A stretch of DNA of 26,136 bases, from positions 1 through 26,136 of IMG/VR virus record IMGVR_UViG_3300036770_003410, one strand, 5' to 3'. Below, in pieces: positions 1-5,576 of the stretch. The notes beneath the pieces were generated by a model. The model saw only the letters and a program-made list of their open reading frames with translations, did no database searches and was not told the DNA's origin. Origin of the DNA: a virus. Numbering within the stretch: the first letter of the stretch is position 1; the number at the start of each line of letters is the position of its first letter. A program made the translations under genes and the position numbers.

Positions 1-131
1 CCGATCACTGGGGCTGCACCATTGCCGAGGCCGTGACCCGCCTGGATCAGCTCGCTGCCGACGGCTGGCTGAACTACTGGCAGGGCTACGGCGCCTTCAC
101 CATCACCCGATTGGAGATCCCCTGTGACTGA
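1..131 (+). CDS. hypothetical protein, 3' part only
   Basis: Open frame running in from the left edge (codons start at base 3) and ending at TGA 129-131. The visible 42 residues contain an acidic/hydrophobic helix-like stretch (IAEAVTRLDQLAADGWL) and an aromatic-rich end (NYWQGYGAFTITRLEIP). No recognisable family. The stop overlaps the GTG start of the next gene, the same coupling used throughout this operon, which supports the frame. The start and full length lie outside the window. Confidence 0.6.
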   Translation, partial: DHWGCTIAEAVTRLDQLAADGWLNYWQGYGAFTITRLEIPCD

Positions 132-279
132 AGCAATGACCGCCGGCCTCGCGATGGCGTGGGGCTTCCTGATGGGTGCCGCCTGGCACAGCTGGATGGA
201 ACAGAACCGCCGCGCGCGTCGCATGCCGTGGAGCATGGACAACGTGCGCAGCATCAACGACCGGAAGGTGAAGCGATGA
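124..279 (+). CDS. hypothetical small protein, possible membrane segment
   Basis: 51 residues from a GTG at 124, or 47 from the ATG at 136. GTG is preferred because it overlaps the previous stop (TGTGACTGA). The N-terminal half is hydrophobic (AGLAMAWGFLMGAAWHSW), compatible with one short transmembrane helix, followed by a basic tail (EQNRRARR). No family recognised. Its stop overlaps the next start as ATGA, so translational coupling is likely. Confidence 0.55.
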   Translation: MTEAMTAGLAMAWGFLMGAAWHSWMEQNRRARRMPWSMDNVRSINDRKVKR

Positions 280-485
280 GCGACCGTGAGCTGATCGCCC
301 GCCTGGCTCATGCGCTGCGAGTGCAGCTCGATGGCGTGAACCTCTACTCCGAGCTGCTGGCTGAGGCTGACGCCCTGCTGGCACGTGAACGCGACCCTGA
401 CTGGCGCCGCAGCTTCACCCACGAGAACACCAGGCGACCCGAAGGCCCACCGCCACTCAAGCTCCGCCGGGAGGTGGGGCGATGA
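276..485 (+). CDS. hypothetical protein, 69 aa
   Basis: Starts at ATG 276 inside an ATGA overlap with the upstream stop; the same frame is open back to 159, but the overlap start fits the operon better. The N-terminus is a predicted amphipathic helix (SDRELIARLAHALRVQL), and the tail is proline- and arginine-rich. Its first residues, MSD-R-E/L, resemble those of the next gene, suggesting related short early proteins. Function unknown. Confidence 0.6.
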   Translation: MSDRELIARLAHALRVQLDGVNLYSELLAEADALLARERDPDWRRSFTHENTRRPEGPPPLKLRREVGR

Positions 486-976
486 GCGACCGACTGCGCG
501 AGCTGTTCGATCAGCACGCCGACGATAAAACTTATGGATACGGCACAGAGTTGTGCATGACCCGGGAAGCGTTCGAGGCTGCCGCCCGCGCCCTGCTGGC
601 CGAGGCCCAGCCCGTAAGCACGCCCGAGCGAATCGCATCCATCGCAGCTCAGGCGCTGGAATGCGCCCTTGCGTGGGAACCGGACGCCAGGTTGATAGGC
701 AACGTTCGCGCTGAGGATATTGCCGACCTGTGCAGCGCCGTCATCGCCGGCTTACGCCCTGCGCCGGAGCCGGTCAGCGTGGCCGAGCGGCTGCCCACGG
801 CGCAGGATTGCACCAAGGAAGGTGAGGTCTGGGTTGCAGTGCCCGGATTCAGCGGCTATGGCTGGGATCCTCACAGATACGTTCTGCGTCCATTGTCCGA
901 TTGGGACATGAATCGGCGTAGTCGCTGGCTGCCCCACTGGGCGCTGCCGGTGCCGCAGGAGCAGGCCGATGGCTGA
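482..976 (+). CDS. DUF551-like hypothetical protein
   Basis: 164 residues from ATG 482, overlapping the previous stop by four bases (ATGA). The first half is helical and alanine-rich. The second half starts with VSVAERLPTAQDC and ends with RSRWLPHWALPVPQE. That arrangement (S-x-x-RLP, then a tryptophan-rich stretch ending W-LP-W--LP-P) is the signature of the DUF551 family of small phage proteins, whose function is unknown. The pattern LPHWALPVP is one I recall from cyanobacterial accessory regions (memory, not a search). Overlaps the next gene by eight bases. Confidence 0.7.
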   Translation: MSDRLRELFDQHADDKTYGYGTELCMTREAFEAAARALLAEAQPVSTPERIASIAAQALECALAWEPDARLIGNVRAEDIADLCSAVIAGLRPAPEPVSVAERLPTAQDCTKEGEVWVAVPGFSGYGWDPHRYVLRPLSDWDMNRRSRWLPHWALPVPQEQADG

Positions 977-1148
977 CCCCACGCACCCCGCCCAGCTGGC
1001 CGCCGACATCCGCACGGCAGTGGACTCCACCTGGATCCATCAGCCCGTGGTCGCCGCCCTGCTGGAGCTGGCCTCGATCATGGAGCGCCAGCGCATCATC
1101 TCCGCTGACGTGCGGGCCATCGCTAACGAACTGAGCCGCTATCCATGA
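969..1148 (+). CDS. hypothetical protein, 59 aa
   Basis: Starts at ATG 969, overlapping the preceding stop (GATGGCTGA), and ends at TGA 1146-1148 within an ATGA overlap. The protein is almost entirely helical by eye (AADIRTAVDSTW, VVAALLELASIMERQ, ADVRAIANELSRY). No family recognised. Codon use and coupling match its neighbours, which makes a real gene likely despite its size. Confidence 0.55.
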   Translation: MADPTHPAQLAADIRTAVDSTWIHQPVVAALLELASIMERQRIISADVRAIANELSRYP

Positions 1149-1291
1149 TCGCCTTCACCATCACCTCCGACCACGGCCGCATCGGGCCGCTGTGGTGGGT
1201 CAACTCAGTGCGCAACTGTGGTGGCCAGACTCGTCTATGGGGCACCTTCGGCTTCGGCCGCAGCGTTCGATTCATGCTTGAGGTTGACTGA
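1145..1291 (+). CDS. hypothetical protein, 48 aa
   Basis: Starts at ATG 1145 (ATGA overlap) and stops at TGA 1289-1291, sharing one base with the next start (TGATG). The short sequence is rich in glycine and aromatics (GPLWWVNSV, GGQTRLWGTFGFGRS), suggesting a small beta-sheet domain. No family recognised. The coupling on both sides is the main evidence that it is translated. Confidence 0.5.
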   Translation: MIAFTITSDHGRIGPLWWVNSVRNCGGQTRLWGTFGFGRSVRFMLEVD

Positions 1292-1548
1292 TGACTGACT
1301 CCGCTATTTCACGCGTCGCGCAAAAGGTGCTTGATGCTTACGGAGCTGAGTTGCTCAGGTCTGATAAGCCGCTCATTCAGTGCCACCCTCTAGCCGCCGC
1401 CCTCCGCGCTGCTGCGGATCAGGTGGTGCCGGTTGAGCTGCATCCTCAGATCTACGAAGACTGCTGCCAGTATTCCGACGTGCAAACCCGCGCTGGTATC
1501 CGCGCCGCACTCCTCGCCATCGCCGCCGAGCTGGAGGGGCAGCTGTGA
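1291..1548 (+). CDS. hypothetical protein, 85 aa
   Basis: ATG at 1291 directly coupled to the upstream stop (TGATG). The central motif AAALRAAADQVVPVE and the C-terminal helix IRAALLAIAAELEGQL form a pattern I recall from small proteins of picocyanobacterial accessory regions. No molecular function is known. Four bases overlap with the GTG start that follows. Confidence 0.6.
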   Translation: MTDSAISRVAQKVLDAYGAELLRSDKPLIQCHPLAAALRAAADQVVPVELHPQIYEDCCQYSDVQTRAGIRAALLAIAAELEGQL

Positions 1549-1760
1549 CCCCTGCCACCAAAGCGATCATGGCGGCATTCCGGGAGCGGCACGCCGAGAC
1601 CCTGCGCCCTGGCCCGATGCACGACCACTGGCCAGAGGCCTGCATGGCTGCGGCATTGACGGCGCTGGCGGTGCGGATCAAGGGCGCCCCGGGAATTCGC
1701 CAGGACGTGCTCGACATAGTGAACGAGCTGGAGCGGATCGTGGGGCAGGCCGATGGCTGA
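1545..1760 (+). CDS. hypothetical protein, 71 aa
   Basis: GTG start at 1545 within GTGA, coupled to the upstream stop. All-helical by eye, with HWPEACMAAALTALAVRI in the middle and VLDIVNELERIVGQ near the end. No family recognised. The 3' end GATGGCTGA repeats the overlap seen at 969, so the next gene begins before this one ends. Confidence 0.55.
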   Translation: MTPATKAIMAAFRERHAETLRPGPMHDHWPEACMAAALTALAVRIKGAPGIRQDVLDIVNELERIVGQADG

Positions 1761-1938
1761 CCACCTCGTGATCGACGCCAGCCGCCACCCGTCGCAGATC
1801 CGCTGCCTGCATTGCGGGTTCGCTCAGGATCTGCAGCTGCCCATGGCGATCCGCGAGCTGGTGGCCCTGGAGCGGCGGATCAACGCCGAGCACAGGGGAT
1901 GCAAGCCGCGGCGAATGGAGCAGCGGGCCGACAGCTGA
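1753..1938 (+). CDS. small putative zinc-binding protein
   Basis: 61 residues from ATG 1753, last gene of the left operon. It has CxxC at residues 18-21 (CLHC) and a possible second metal pair H47/C50 (HRGC), so a single small zinc finger is plausible. A helix (PMAIRELVALERRINAE) lies between. No specific family recognised. The terminator at 1999-2032 follows with no further gene. Confidence 0.6.
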   Translation: MADHLVIDASRHPSQIRCLHCGFAQDLQLPMAIRELVALERRINAEHRGCKPRRMEQRADS

Positions 1939-1942
1939 GGCG

Positions 1943-1964
1943 TCTGTGGGAACTGTGTGGGAAC
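1943..1964 (+). repeat. putative integrase arm-type site, left (P arm)
   Basis: TCTGTGGGAACTGTGTGGGA and its continuation to 1964 hold two TGTGGGAAC units 11 bases apart. A near copy (20 of 21 bases, same orientation) lies at 2185-2205 on the other side of the tRNA-like core. Paired direct repeats on both sides of a crossover core are characteristic of arm-type sites of lambda-class integrases. The function is inferred. Confidence 0.55.
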
Positions 1965-1998
1965 GCCTGGCGCGCGGTAGGCTGTCCCCGGGATGTTC

Positions 1999-2032
1999 AA
2001 GCCCCGTAAGCCATTGGCCTGCGGGGCTTTTT
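1999..2032 (+). terminator. Rho-independent terminator of the left operon
   Basis: Perfect 8-bp stem AAGCCCCG (1999-2006) with CGGGGCTT (2022-2029), an inner GCC/GGC pairing in the loop, and a T run at 2028-2032. The T run is only on the + strand side, so it terminates the left operon. It also insulates the attachment core from early transcription. Confidence 0.8.
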
Positions 2033-2038
2033 CTTGGA

Positions 2039-2113
2039 TGCGGGGGCAGGATTTGAACCTGCGACCTTCAGGTTATGAGCATGACGCTCCGGGCTACCGT
2101 GGGATCCCGCCGC
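2039..2113 (-). pseudogene. tRNA-Met(CAU)-like element; 3' half is the likely att core
   Basis: Read on the minus strand, 2080-2039 gives an anticodon loop CTCATAA (CAT anticodon), variable region AGGTC, a perfect T arm (GCAGG TTCAAAT CCTGC) and an acceptor 3' strand with discriminator A. The 5' half (2113-2081) does not restore a normal tRNA. The anticodon stem has a mismatch, the D arm is poor, and the acceptor pairs only 6 of 7 from 2113. Intact 3' half with degenerate 5' half is what a phage carries to rebuild a host tRNA on integration. A divergent but functional phage tRNA is the less likely alternative. Confidence 0.65.
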
Positions 2114-2184
2114 ATCACTGAGCCTTGATTTCCCTGGGACTGGACTACCGGCCGTTCCCGGTGTATCCCTCCGCTTCCCGGCGA

Positions 2185-2206
2185 TCTGTGGGAACGGTGT
2201 GGGAAT
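2185..2206 (+). repeat. putative integrase arm-type site, right (P' arm)
   Basis: TCTGTGGGAACGGTGTGGGA and its continuation to 2206 match the left copy at 1943 with one difference in 21 bases. The second unit's last base is T rather than C. It lies between the core and the integrase gene, as expected for the integrase-side arm. Confidence 0.55.
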
Positions 2207-2299
2207 GTTACGAGTTGTTGCGAGCGCATGGCGGGGTCAGGCGGTGGGATCGATGATCGTTGCATCGGGGGCCACGGCTCCCATCACTCGCTGACCGCC

Positions 2300-2836
2300 A
2301 TGACCATCCCCTCCGGTTATCCCACACCAGCACAGATCGAAGCGCTCACAGCCAGCTTCCTGCGGATTGGCCGCGCTGCTCATGAGGTAGCAGACAGCAT
2401 TGTCGATGCCTTCGCTGCCGCTGCCCGCCAGCTGGAGTGGAAGCGCGCCGAGGCCCGTCGCGAGGCGCAGTGGCACCGCCAGCAGGAGAAGAACATCCTT
2501 CGCCAGCAGCTCGATCGCGACACCACCTACTTCGGCCGCAAGCGCCGCGCGCGCCGTGCCAGGGGGCGGCGGATCGATGGCAGGTGGAACCCTCCCTACT
2601 TCGGCGGCCGAATCTGGCTGGCCAGCGCAAGGTCGAGCTTCAGAAGCCATCCCCTGCCGAAGGTGATGATGCTCGACGAGGTCGACAGCTTCCCGACTGG
2701 AGATTTGACGGTCGAGCGGTGGGCCGGTGCTCAACGCCTTATGCGGTCCCATTGCGCAGATGCAGATCGCTTCCTGGATCCGTCGCTGGGCCAGCCGTGG
2801 GAGGGCACCGATGAAGCTGACCAAGACCGCCGTTGA
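2300..2836 (+). CDS. hypothetical basic protein upstream of integrase
   Basis: 178 residues from ATG 2300; the frame is open upstream to 2228, but that extension looks non-coding. The N-terminal part is helical (AQIEALTASFLRIG, HEVADSIVDAFAAAARQLEWKRAEARREAQWHR), followed by a strongly basic patch at residues 80-91 (RKRRARRARGRR) suggesting nucleic-acid contact. It overlaps the integrase start by 26 bases. Position next to attP would suit a directionality factor, but no excisionase motif is visible. Beyond residue about 108 another frame is also open to an ATGA junction with the integrase, so the C-terminus is uncertain. Confidence 0.5.
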   Translation: MTIPSGYPTPAQIEALTASFLRIGRAAHEVADSIVDAFAAAARQLEWKRAEARREAQWHRQQEKNILRQQLDRDTTYFGRKRRARRARGRRIDGRWNPPYFGGRIWLASARSSFRSHPLPKVMMLDEVDSFPTGDLTVERWAGAQRLMRSHCADADRFLDPSLGQPWEGTDEADQDRR

Positions 2837-3956
2837 TCGCGCCATCCCCCGCCTCCGCCGGTACCGCCTCAACGACTCCCTAGTGCCCGGCCTCTGCCTG
2901 CTGGTGCTCCCCTCGGGCCAGCGCACCTACTACCTGCGCCACCGCGTCGACGGGGCGCAGCGCGAGCTGAAGCTGGGCACACCGGCGGAGCTCTCCCCCG
3001 ACCAGGCGCGCGAGCTGGCCCGTGCCGCCCTCGCGCGCGTGCGCGCCGGAGGTGATCCGGCGGCGGAGCGCCGGGCCGCCAGGGAGGTCCCGACGATCGA
3101 GGCCCTCGCCGCCCGCCACCTGCAGGCCCACGCCAGCCGGAAGCGGAGCGGCCGGAACGACGAGATCCTCTGGCGGCGGCATCTGCTGCCGGCCTTCGCG
3201 CGCGTGCGCGTGGGCGCCCTCACCCGCGAGCAGGTGCGCGAGTGGCATGCCTGCCATCCACAGCCGGCGACCGCCAACCGGGCCCTGGAGGTGCTTGGGG
3301 TGGCGATGGGGCTGGCTGAGGAGTGGGGCTGGCGGCCGGCGGGCAGCAACCCGGCCCGGGGGGTGAAGGCGCACCCGGAGCGGCAGCGGCGGCGGTACGC
3401 CAGCCCGGACGAGCTGGCCCGGCTGCGTGCTGCGATGCAGCGATGGGAGGCGGCGGGCCCGCTGGCGATCCGCTGGCGGTTCGTCCAGCTGGTGCGCCTG
3501 CTGCTGCTCACCGGTGCCCGGCTGCGCGAGGTGATGAACGCCCAGTGGTCGGAGATCGACTGGAACCGAGGCGTGCTGCGGGTGCCAGCCGAGCGCGGCA
3601 AGACCGGGGCCAGCGAGGTGCGGCTGAGCGATCGGGCGGTGGCGGTGCTGCGTGGCATGGAGGCCGCGGCCGGCGGCAGCCGGTGGGTGGTGCCGGGCGA
3701 GACGGGCGACCGCCCGCTGGTGGGCTACCGGCGGATGTGGCTGGCGCTCCTCGAGGAGGCGGGGGTGGCTGACCTGCGGGTGCACGACCTGCGGCACACG
3801 TTCGCGTCCTACAGCCTGAGCGGCGGCCAGACGCTGGGCACGGTCGGGCAGCTGCTGGGGCACCGGAGCACGCAGACCACCAGCCGGTATGCCCACCTGG
3901 TGGATGACGCGGCGCGGGCGGCGGTGGAGCGGGTGAGCGACGACCTGGGGGTGTGA
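2811..3956 (+). CDS. int: tyrosine recombinase, phage integrase
   Basis: 381 residues from ATG 2811. Catalyses site-specific recombination between attP and a host site. The N-terminal part (about 1-90) has the DUF4102-type arm-binding look (LVPGLCLLVLPSGQRTYYLRHRV), followed by a SAM-like core-binding domain (about 95-195) and the catalytic domain. Catalytic residues visible: R237 (TGARLREV), K264 (RGKTGA), H325 and R328 (HDLRHTFAS), H351 (LLGHRS) and nucleophile Y360 (SRYAHL). All are present, so the enzyme should be active. The in-frame GTG at 2727 would add 28 residues but overlaps the preceding gene heavily and is not preferred. Lies next to the attP candidate. Confidence 0.95.
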   Translation: MKLTKTAVDRAIPRLRRYRLNDSLVPGLCLLVLPSGQRTYYLRHRVDGAQRELKLGTPAELSPDQARELARAALARVRAGGDPAAERRAAREVPTIEALAARHLQAHASRKRSGRNDEILWRRHLLPAFARVRVGALTREQVREWHACHPQPATANRALEVLGVAMGLAEEWGWRPAGSNPARGVKAHPERQRRRYASPDELARLRAAMQRWEAAGPLAIRWRFVQLVRLLLLTGARLREVMNAQWSEIDWNRGVLRVPAERGKTGASEVRLSDRAVAVLRGMEAAAGGSRWVVPGETGDRPLVGYRRMWLALLEEAGVADLRVHDLRHTFASYSLSGGQTLGTVGQLLGHRSTQTTSRYAHLVDDAARAAVERVSDDLGV

Positions 3957-3971
3957 CGGATTGTGACGACC
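3953..3971 (+). repeat. tandem TGTGA motif, copy 1
   Basis: GTGACGGATTGTGACGACC overlaps the integrase stop codon. It has two GTGAC units 10 bases apart (one helical turn). A 16-of-19 match occurs at 4556-4574. Could be a protein-binding site or chance; no regulator is identifiable in the window. Confidence 0.3.
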
Positions 3972-4026
3972 TGCGGCACTCGACCGTCAGCGGTGCGCAT
4001 GATGGCGGAGCCACGCACCCCCACCC

Positions 4027-4218
4027 ATGGGCGTCATCGCCGACACGCTTCGCGCTTCCCTCCGGGAACTGGCCGAGGCCGACGCGCGGCTCTACCGCGG
4101 GCTCGCCACCGAGCTGGCCGCACCGGCTGCCCGGCCGGCGCTCCCCGCGGACGAGATCGCGGCCGCCATCGCGCTCCTTGAGGCGCACGGCTACACGGTC
4201 ACCCCTCCGCGCGGGTGA
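4027..4218 (+). CDS. hypothetical protein, 63 aa
   Basis: ATG 4027, 70 bases after the integrase stop. Almost wholly helical: IADTLRASLRELAEADARLYRGLATELA, then ADEIAAAIALLEAHGYTVTPP. The second helix followed by a short strand recalls a small winged or ribbon-helix unit, but no family is recognised. No Shine-Dalgarno sequence precedes it; the leader is C/A-rich. Its last codons form one arm of an inverted repeat (4197-4220). Confidence 0.55.
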   Translation: MGVIADTLRASLRELAEADARLYRGLATELAAPAARPALPADEIAAAIALLEAHGYTVTPPRG

Positions 4219-4220
4219 CC
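4197..4220. repeat. perfect inverted repeat spanning a stop codon
   Basis: GGTCACCC (4197-4204) and GGGTGACC (4213-4220) are separated by 8 bases. The repeat covers the end of the 63-aa gene. As DNA it could be an operator; as RNA it is a stable hairpin. No T run follows. Confidence 0.4.
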
Positions 4221-4227
4221 GCTCCAC

Positions 4228-4243
4228 GCCCCCGCAAGGGGGC
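4228..4243 (+). other. GNRA-tetraloop hairpin in the leader of the zinc-ribbon gene
   Basis: GCCCCC (4228-4233), loop GCAA, GGGGGC (4238-4243). This is a six-base-pair GC stem closed by a GNRA loop, 21 bases upstream of the ATG at 4265. No T run, so it is more likely a structural or stabilising RNA element than a classical terminator. Confidence 0.45.
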
Positions 4244-4264
4244 TCACATCACCACCACCACGCC

Positions 4265-4591
4265 ATGACCAGTCCACGAGCCGCTGAGTTCCAGCGGCAG
4301 AAGGCCCGCGCCTCGATGAAGCGCTACCGCATGCGCAAGGCGGGCCTGCTGCCGCCGCTGCCCATCTGCCCCAGCTGCGGGGCGAAGTGCACCACCGATC
4401 GGTGGCTGCCGCTGTGCTCCATCTGCGCCCGGCGGCGTGGGCATGATCCCAGCCGCAACCAGCTGCGCGCGCGCAAGCACGAGCCCCGCCAGCGGCGCCT
4501 GGCCGCCGAGCAGATCCTGGCGGAGCTGCGCGCTGAGGCCAGAGCCGAGCAGTCTGTGAAGGATTGTGACAGCCCACCGGCTGCCGGCTGA
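4265..4591 (+). CDS. zinc-ribbon protein, 108 aa
   Basis: Starts at ATG 4265. Residues 35-38 (CPSC) and 51-54 (CSIC), with an extra C42, form a CxxC-(12)-CxxC zinc-ribbon pattern. Both flanks are highly basic and helical (RQKARASMKRYRMRKAG before, RKHEPRQRRLAAEQILAELRAEARAE after), which suggests nucleic-acid binding. The layout resembles small phage HNH-like or transcription-related zinc proteins, but no HNH catalytic residues are seen, so function stays open. The frame is open well upstream, but earlier codons are antisense-like in composition. Confidence 0.65.
   Translation: MTSPRAAEFQRQKARASMKRYRMRKAGLLPPLPICPSCGAKCTTDRWLPLCSICARRRGHDPSRNQLRARKHEPRQRRLAAEQILAELRAEARAEQSVKDCDSPPAAG
4556..4574 (+). 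repeat. tandem TGTGA motif, copy 2
   Basis: GTGAAGGATTGTGACAGCC, a 16-of-19 match to 3953-3971 with the same 10-base spacing of GTGA units. It lies in the last codons of the zinc-ribbon gene, about 90 bases before the next start, so it could serve the following gene. Confidence 0.3.
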
Positions 4592-4660
4592 TCCGGTCGG
4601 TACGGTGAGCACATCGGCAGGCCGAGCGCGCCGCCGCCCCACCACATTGCATTTCCTCCG

Positions 4661-4849
4661 ATGACCATCACCTCCGCCCTGGCCCTGCTGCTGGCCCTCC
4701 TGCTGCTTCCTCTCCTGGTCGTGCTCTGGCTCACCGAGTCACGCGAGCAGCGCGCCCGCCGGTGGCGCCGTGACGGCCTCACTCAGCAGGCCATCGCCGA
4801 CCGCCTGGGCTGCAGCCGCACCACGGTCCGCCGCCTGCTGGCGGCCTGA
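4661..4849 (+). CDS. membrane-anchored helix-turn-helix mini-protein
   Basis: 62 residues from ATG 4661. Residues 4-24 are a clear transmembrane helix (leucine/alanine only, SALALLLALLLLPLLVVLWL), followed by a basic stop-transfer segment (ESREQRARRWRRDG). Residues 38-60 form a helix-turn-helix of the resolvase/homeodomain-like class (GLTQQAIADRLGCSRTTVRRLL). The HTH would face the cytoplasm. I recall similar tiny TM-HTH proteins from cyanobacterial genomes (memory only). Possible roles include anchoring DNA at the membrane or regulation; neither is shown. No Shine-Dalgarno sequence. Confidence 0.7.
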   Translation: MTITSALALLLALLLLPLLVVLWLTESREQRARRWRRDGLTQQAIADRLGCSRTTVRRLLAA

Positions 4850-4878
4850 GGCCCCACCCGCCCACTCGCACCCACGCC

Positions 4879-5073
4879 ATGTACCCCAGCATCCCGACCA
4901 TCGATCAGCTGCTCCGCAGCCACTGCACGGGCAGCGGCTTCTGCCAGTGGCCCGTCCAGGGCGGCGCCATCACGATCAGCCGCGACGAGCTGCGCCAGCA
5001 CCTCGAAGAGGCCTACGACCCACACGACCCGAGCTGGCCGGTGTTCGTCGACATCCCCGAGGCTGATGCCTAG
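4879..5073 (+). CDS. hypothetical protein, 64 aa
   Basis: ATG 4879, 29 bases after the previous stop. Contains IDQLLRSHC, a cysteine pair seven apart (C16, C22; HCTGSGFC) and an acidic C-terminus (HDPSWPVFVDIPEADA). No family recognised. Last + strand gene before the convergent terminator at 5096-5130. Confidence 0.6.
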   Translation: MYPSIPTIDQLLRSHCTGSGFCQWPVQGGAITISRDELRQHLEEAYDPHDPSWPVFVDIPEADA

Positions 5074-5095
5074 ACTGATGACGGTTGGTTGCCTT

Positions 5096-5130
5096 GTCCC
5101 CCCGGGGTGCTGCTGCTCGGGGGGACTTTT
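5096..5130 (+). terminator. terminator between convergent operons
   Basis: Eight-base-pair stem GTCCCCCC (5096-5103) with GGGGGGAC (5119-5126), a 15-base loop, then TTTT. The T run serves + strand transcripts. The lysozyme stop codon (5130-5132, minus) abuts the hairpin, so the stem may also protect or stop the late transcript, though no T run exists in that direction. Confidence 0.8.
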
Positions 5131-5573
5131 CATGCGCGCGGCCAGAGCTCTCGCGGATCCTTGCCGGTCGCCATCATCCGGCTCAGCCGTTCAGCGCGGC
5201 CGCCGACCTGCTTCGCCCACTTCGAGTCGAGCATCATCGTGGCCGCCTGCTGGTACTGCCGGCTCTGCATGGCGCCCAGCGTGCGCCGGAACTCCAGCAG
5301 GCCGGCGATCCCCATGTTGAAGGCCATGTCGACCACGACCCGCTGACGCACCTCGTCCATCTCGCCCACCCAGGGCAGGGCCGCCAGCACCTGGCGCTCG
5401 ATCGCGCCGATGTCGTTGGCCAGCAGCATCGCCGATTCCTCGGCGGTGATGCCACGGTCCTCCAGGTTGCGGCCGATGCCGATCGTCAGCTTGCCGGCGG
5501 TGCAGCGGTAGGGCTTGAGGCGCTCCCCCTCGTGGAGGCGGAGCTGCCTCACCATCGCGTCACGGTTCACCAT
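5130..5573 (-). CDS. endolysin, T4-type lysozyme (GH24)
   Basis: 147 residues. Muramidase that cleaves the glycan backbone of peptidoglycan at lysis. The N-terminus HEGERLKPYRCTAGKLTIGI carries the GH24 catalytic pattern E-8-(D/C)-5-T as E15, C24 and T30. C24 replaces the aspartate of T4 lysozyme, a substitution established in many phage members. The rest (MAFNMGIAGLLEFRRTL, WAKQVGGRAERLSRMM) matches the C-terminal helical lobe. There is no signal peptide or N-terminal anchor, so release needs a holin. Last gene of the late operon; the start lies 3 bases past the upstream stop. Confidence 0.93.
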   Translation of the reverse strand: MVNRDAMVRQLRLHEGERLKPYRCTAGKLTIGIGRNLEDRGITAEESAMLLANDIGAIERQVLAALPWVGEMDEVRQRVVVDMAFNMGIAGLLEFRRTLGAMQSRQYQQAATMMLDSKWAKQVGGRAERLSRMMATGKDPRELWPRA

Positions 5574-5576
5574 CGA

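Larger units (their letters stand above)
1943..2206. other. attP: candidate complete attP (phage attachment site)
   Basis: The stretch has no protein gene. It contains, in order, a left arm repeat (1943-1964), a terminator (1999-2032), the tRNA-Met 3'-half core (2039-2080) and a right arm repeat (2185-2206). The integrase gene follows about 600 bases further on. Total span about 264 bases, similar to lambda attP. An attL or attR would keep only one arm, so this looks like an uncut phage site. The remainder up to 2299 shows no further feature. Confidence 0.6.

Noticed and set aside
2039-2113. A normal functional tRNA-Met gene
   Set aside because: The 3' half is perfect, but the anticodon stem, D arm and acceptor 5' strand contain mismatches. 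An attachment-site fragment explains the asymmetry better, although a divergent phage tRNA is not excluded.
2727-2810. Longer integrase from GTG 2727
   Set aside because: Would overlap the preceding gene by over 100 bases, and the added 28 residues do not resemble the normal integrase N-terminus, which begins MKLTKTAVDRA at 2811.
2880-3896. 338-codon minus-strand frame
   Set aside because: Opposite the integrase, whose catalytic residues are all in place on the + strand. The product is rich in Pro, His and Arg without a domain.
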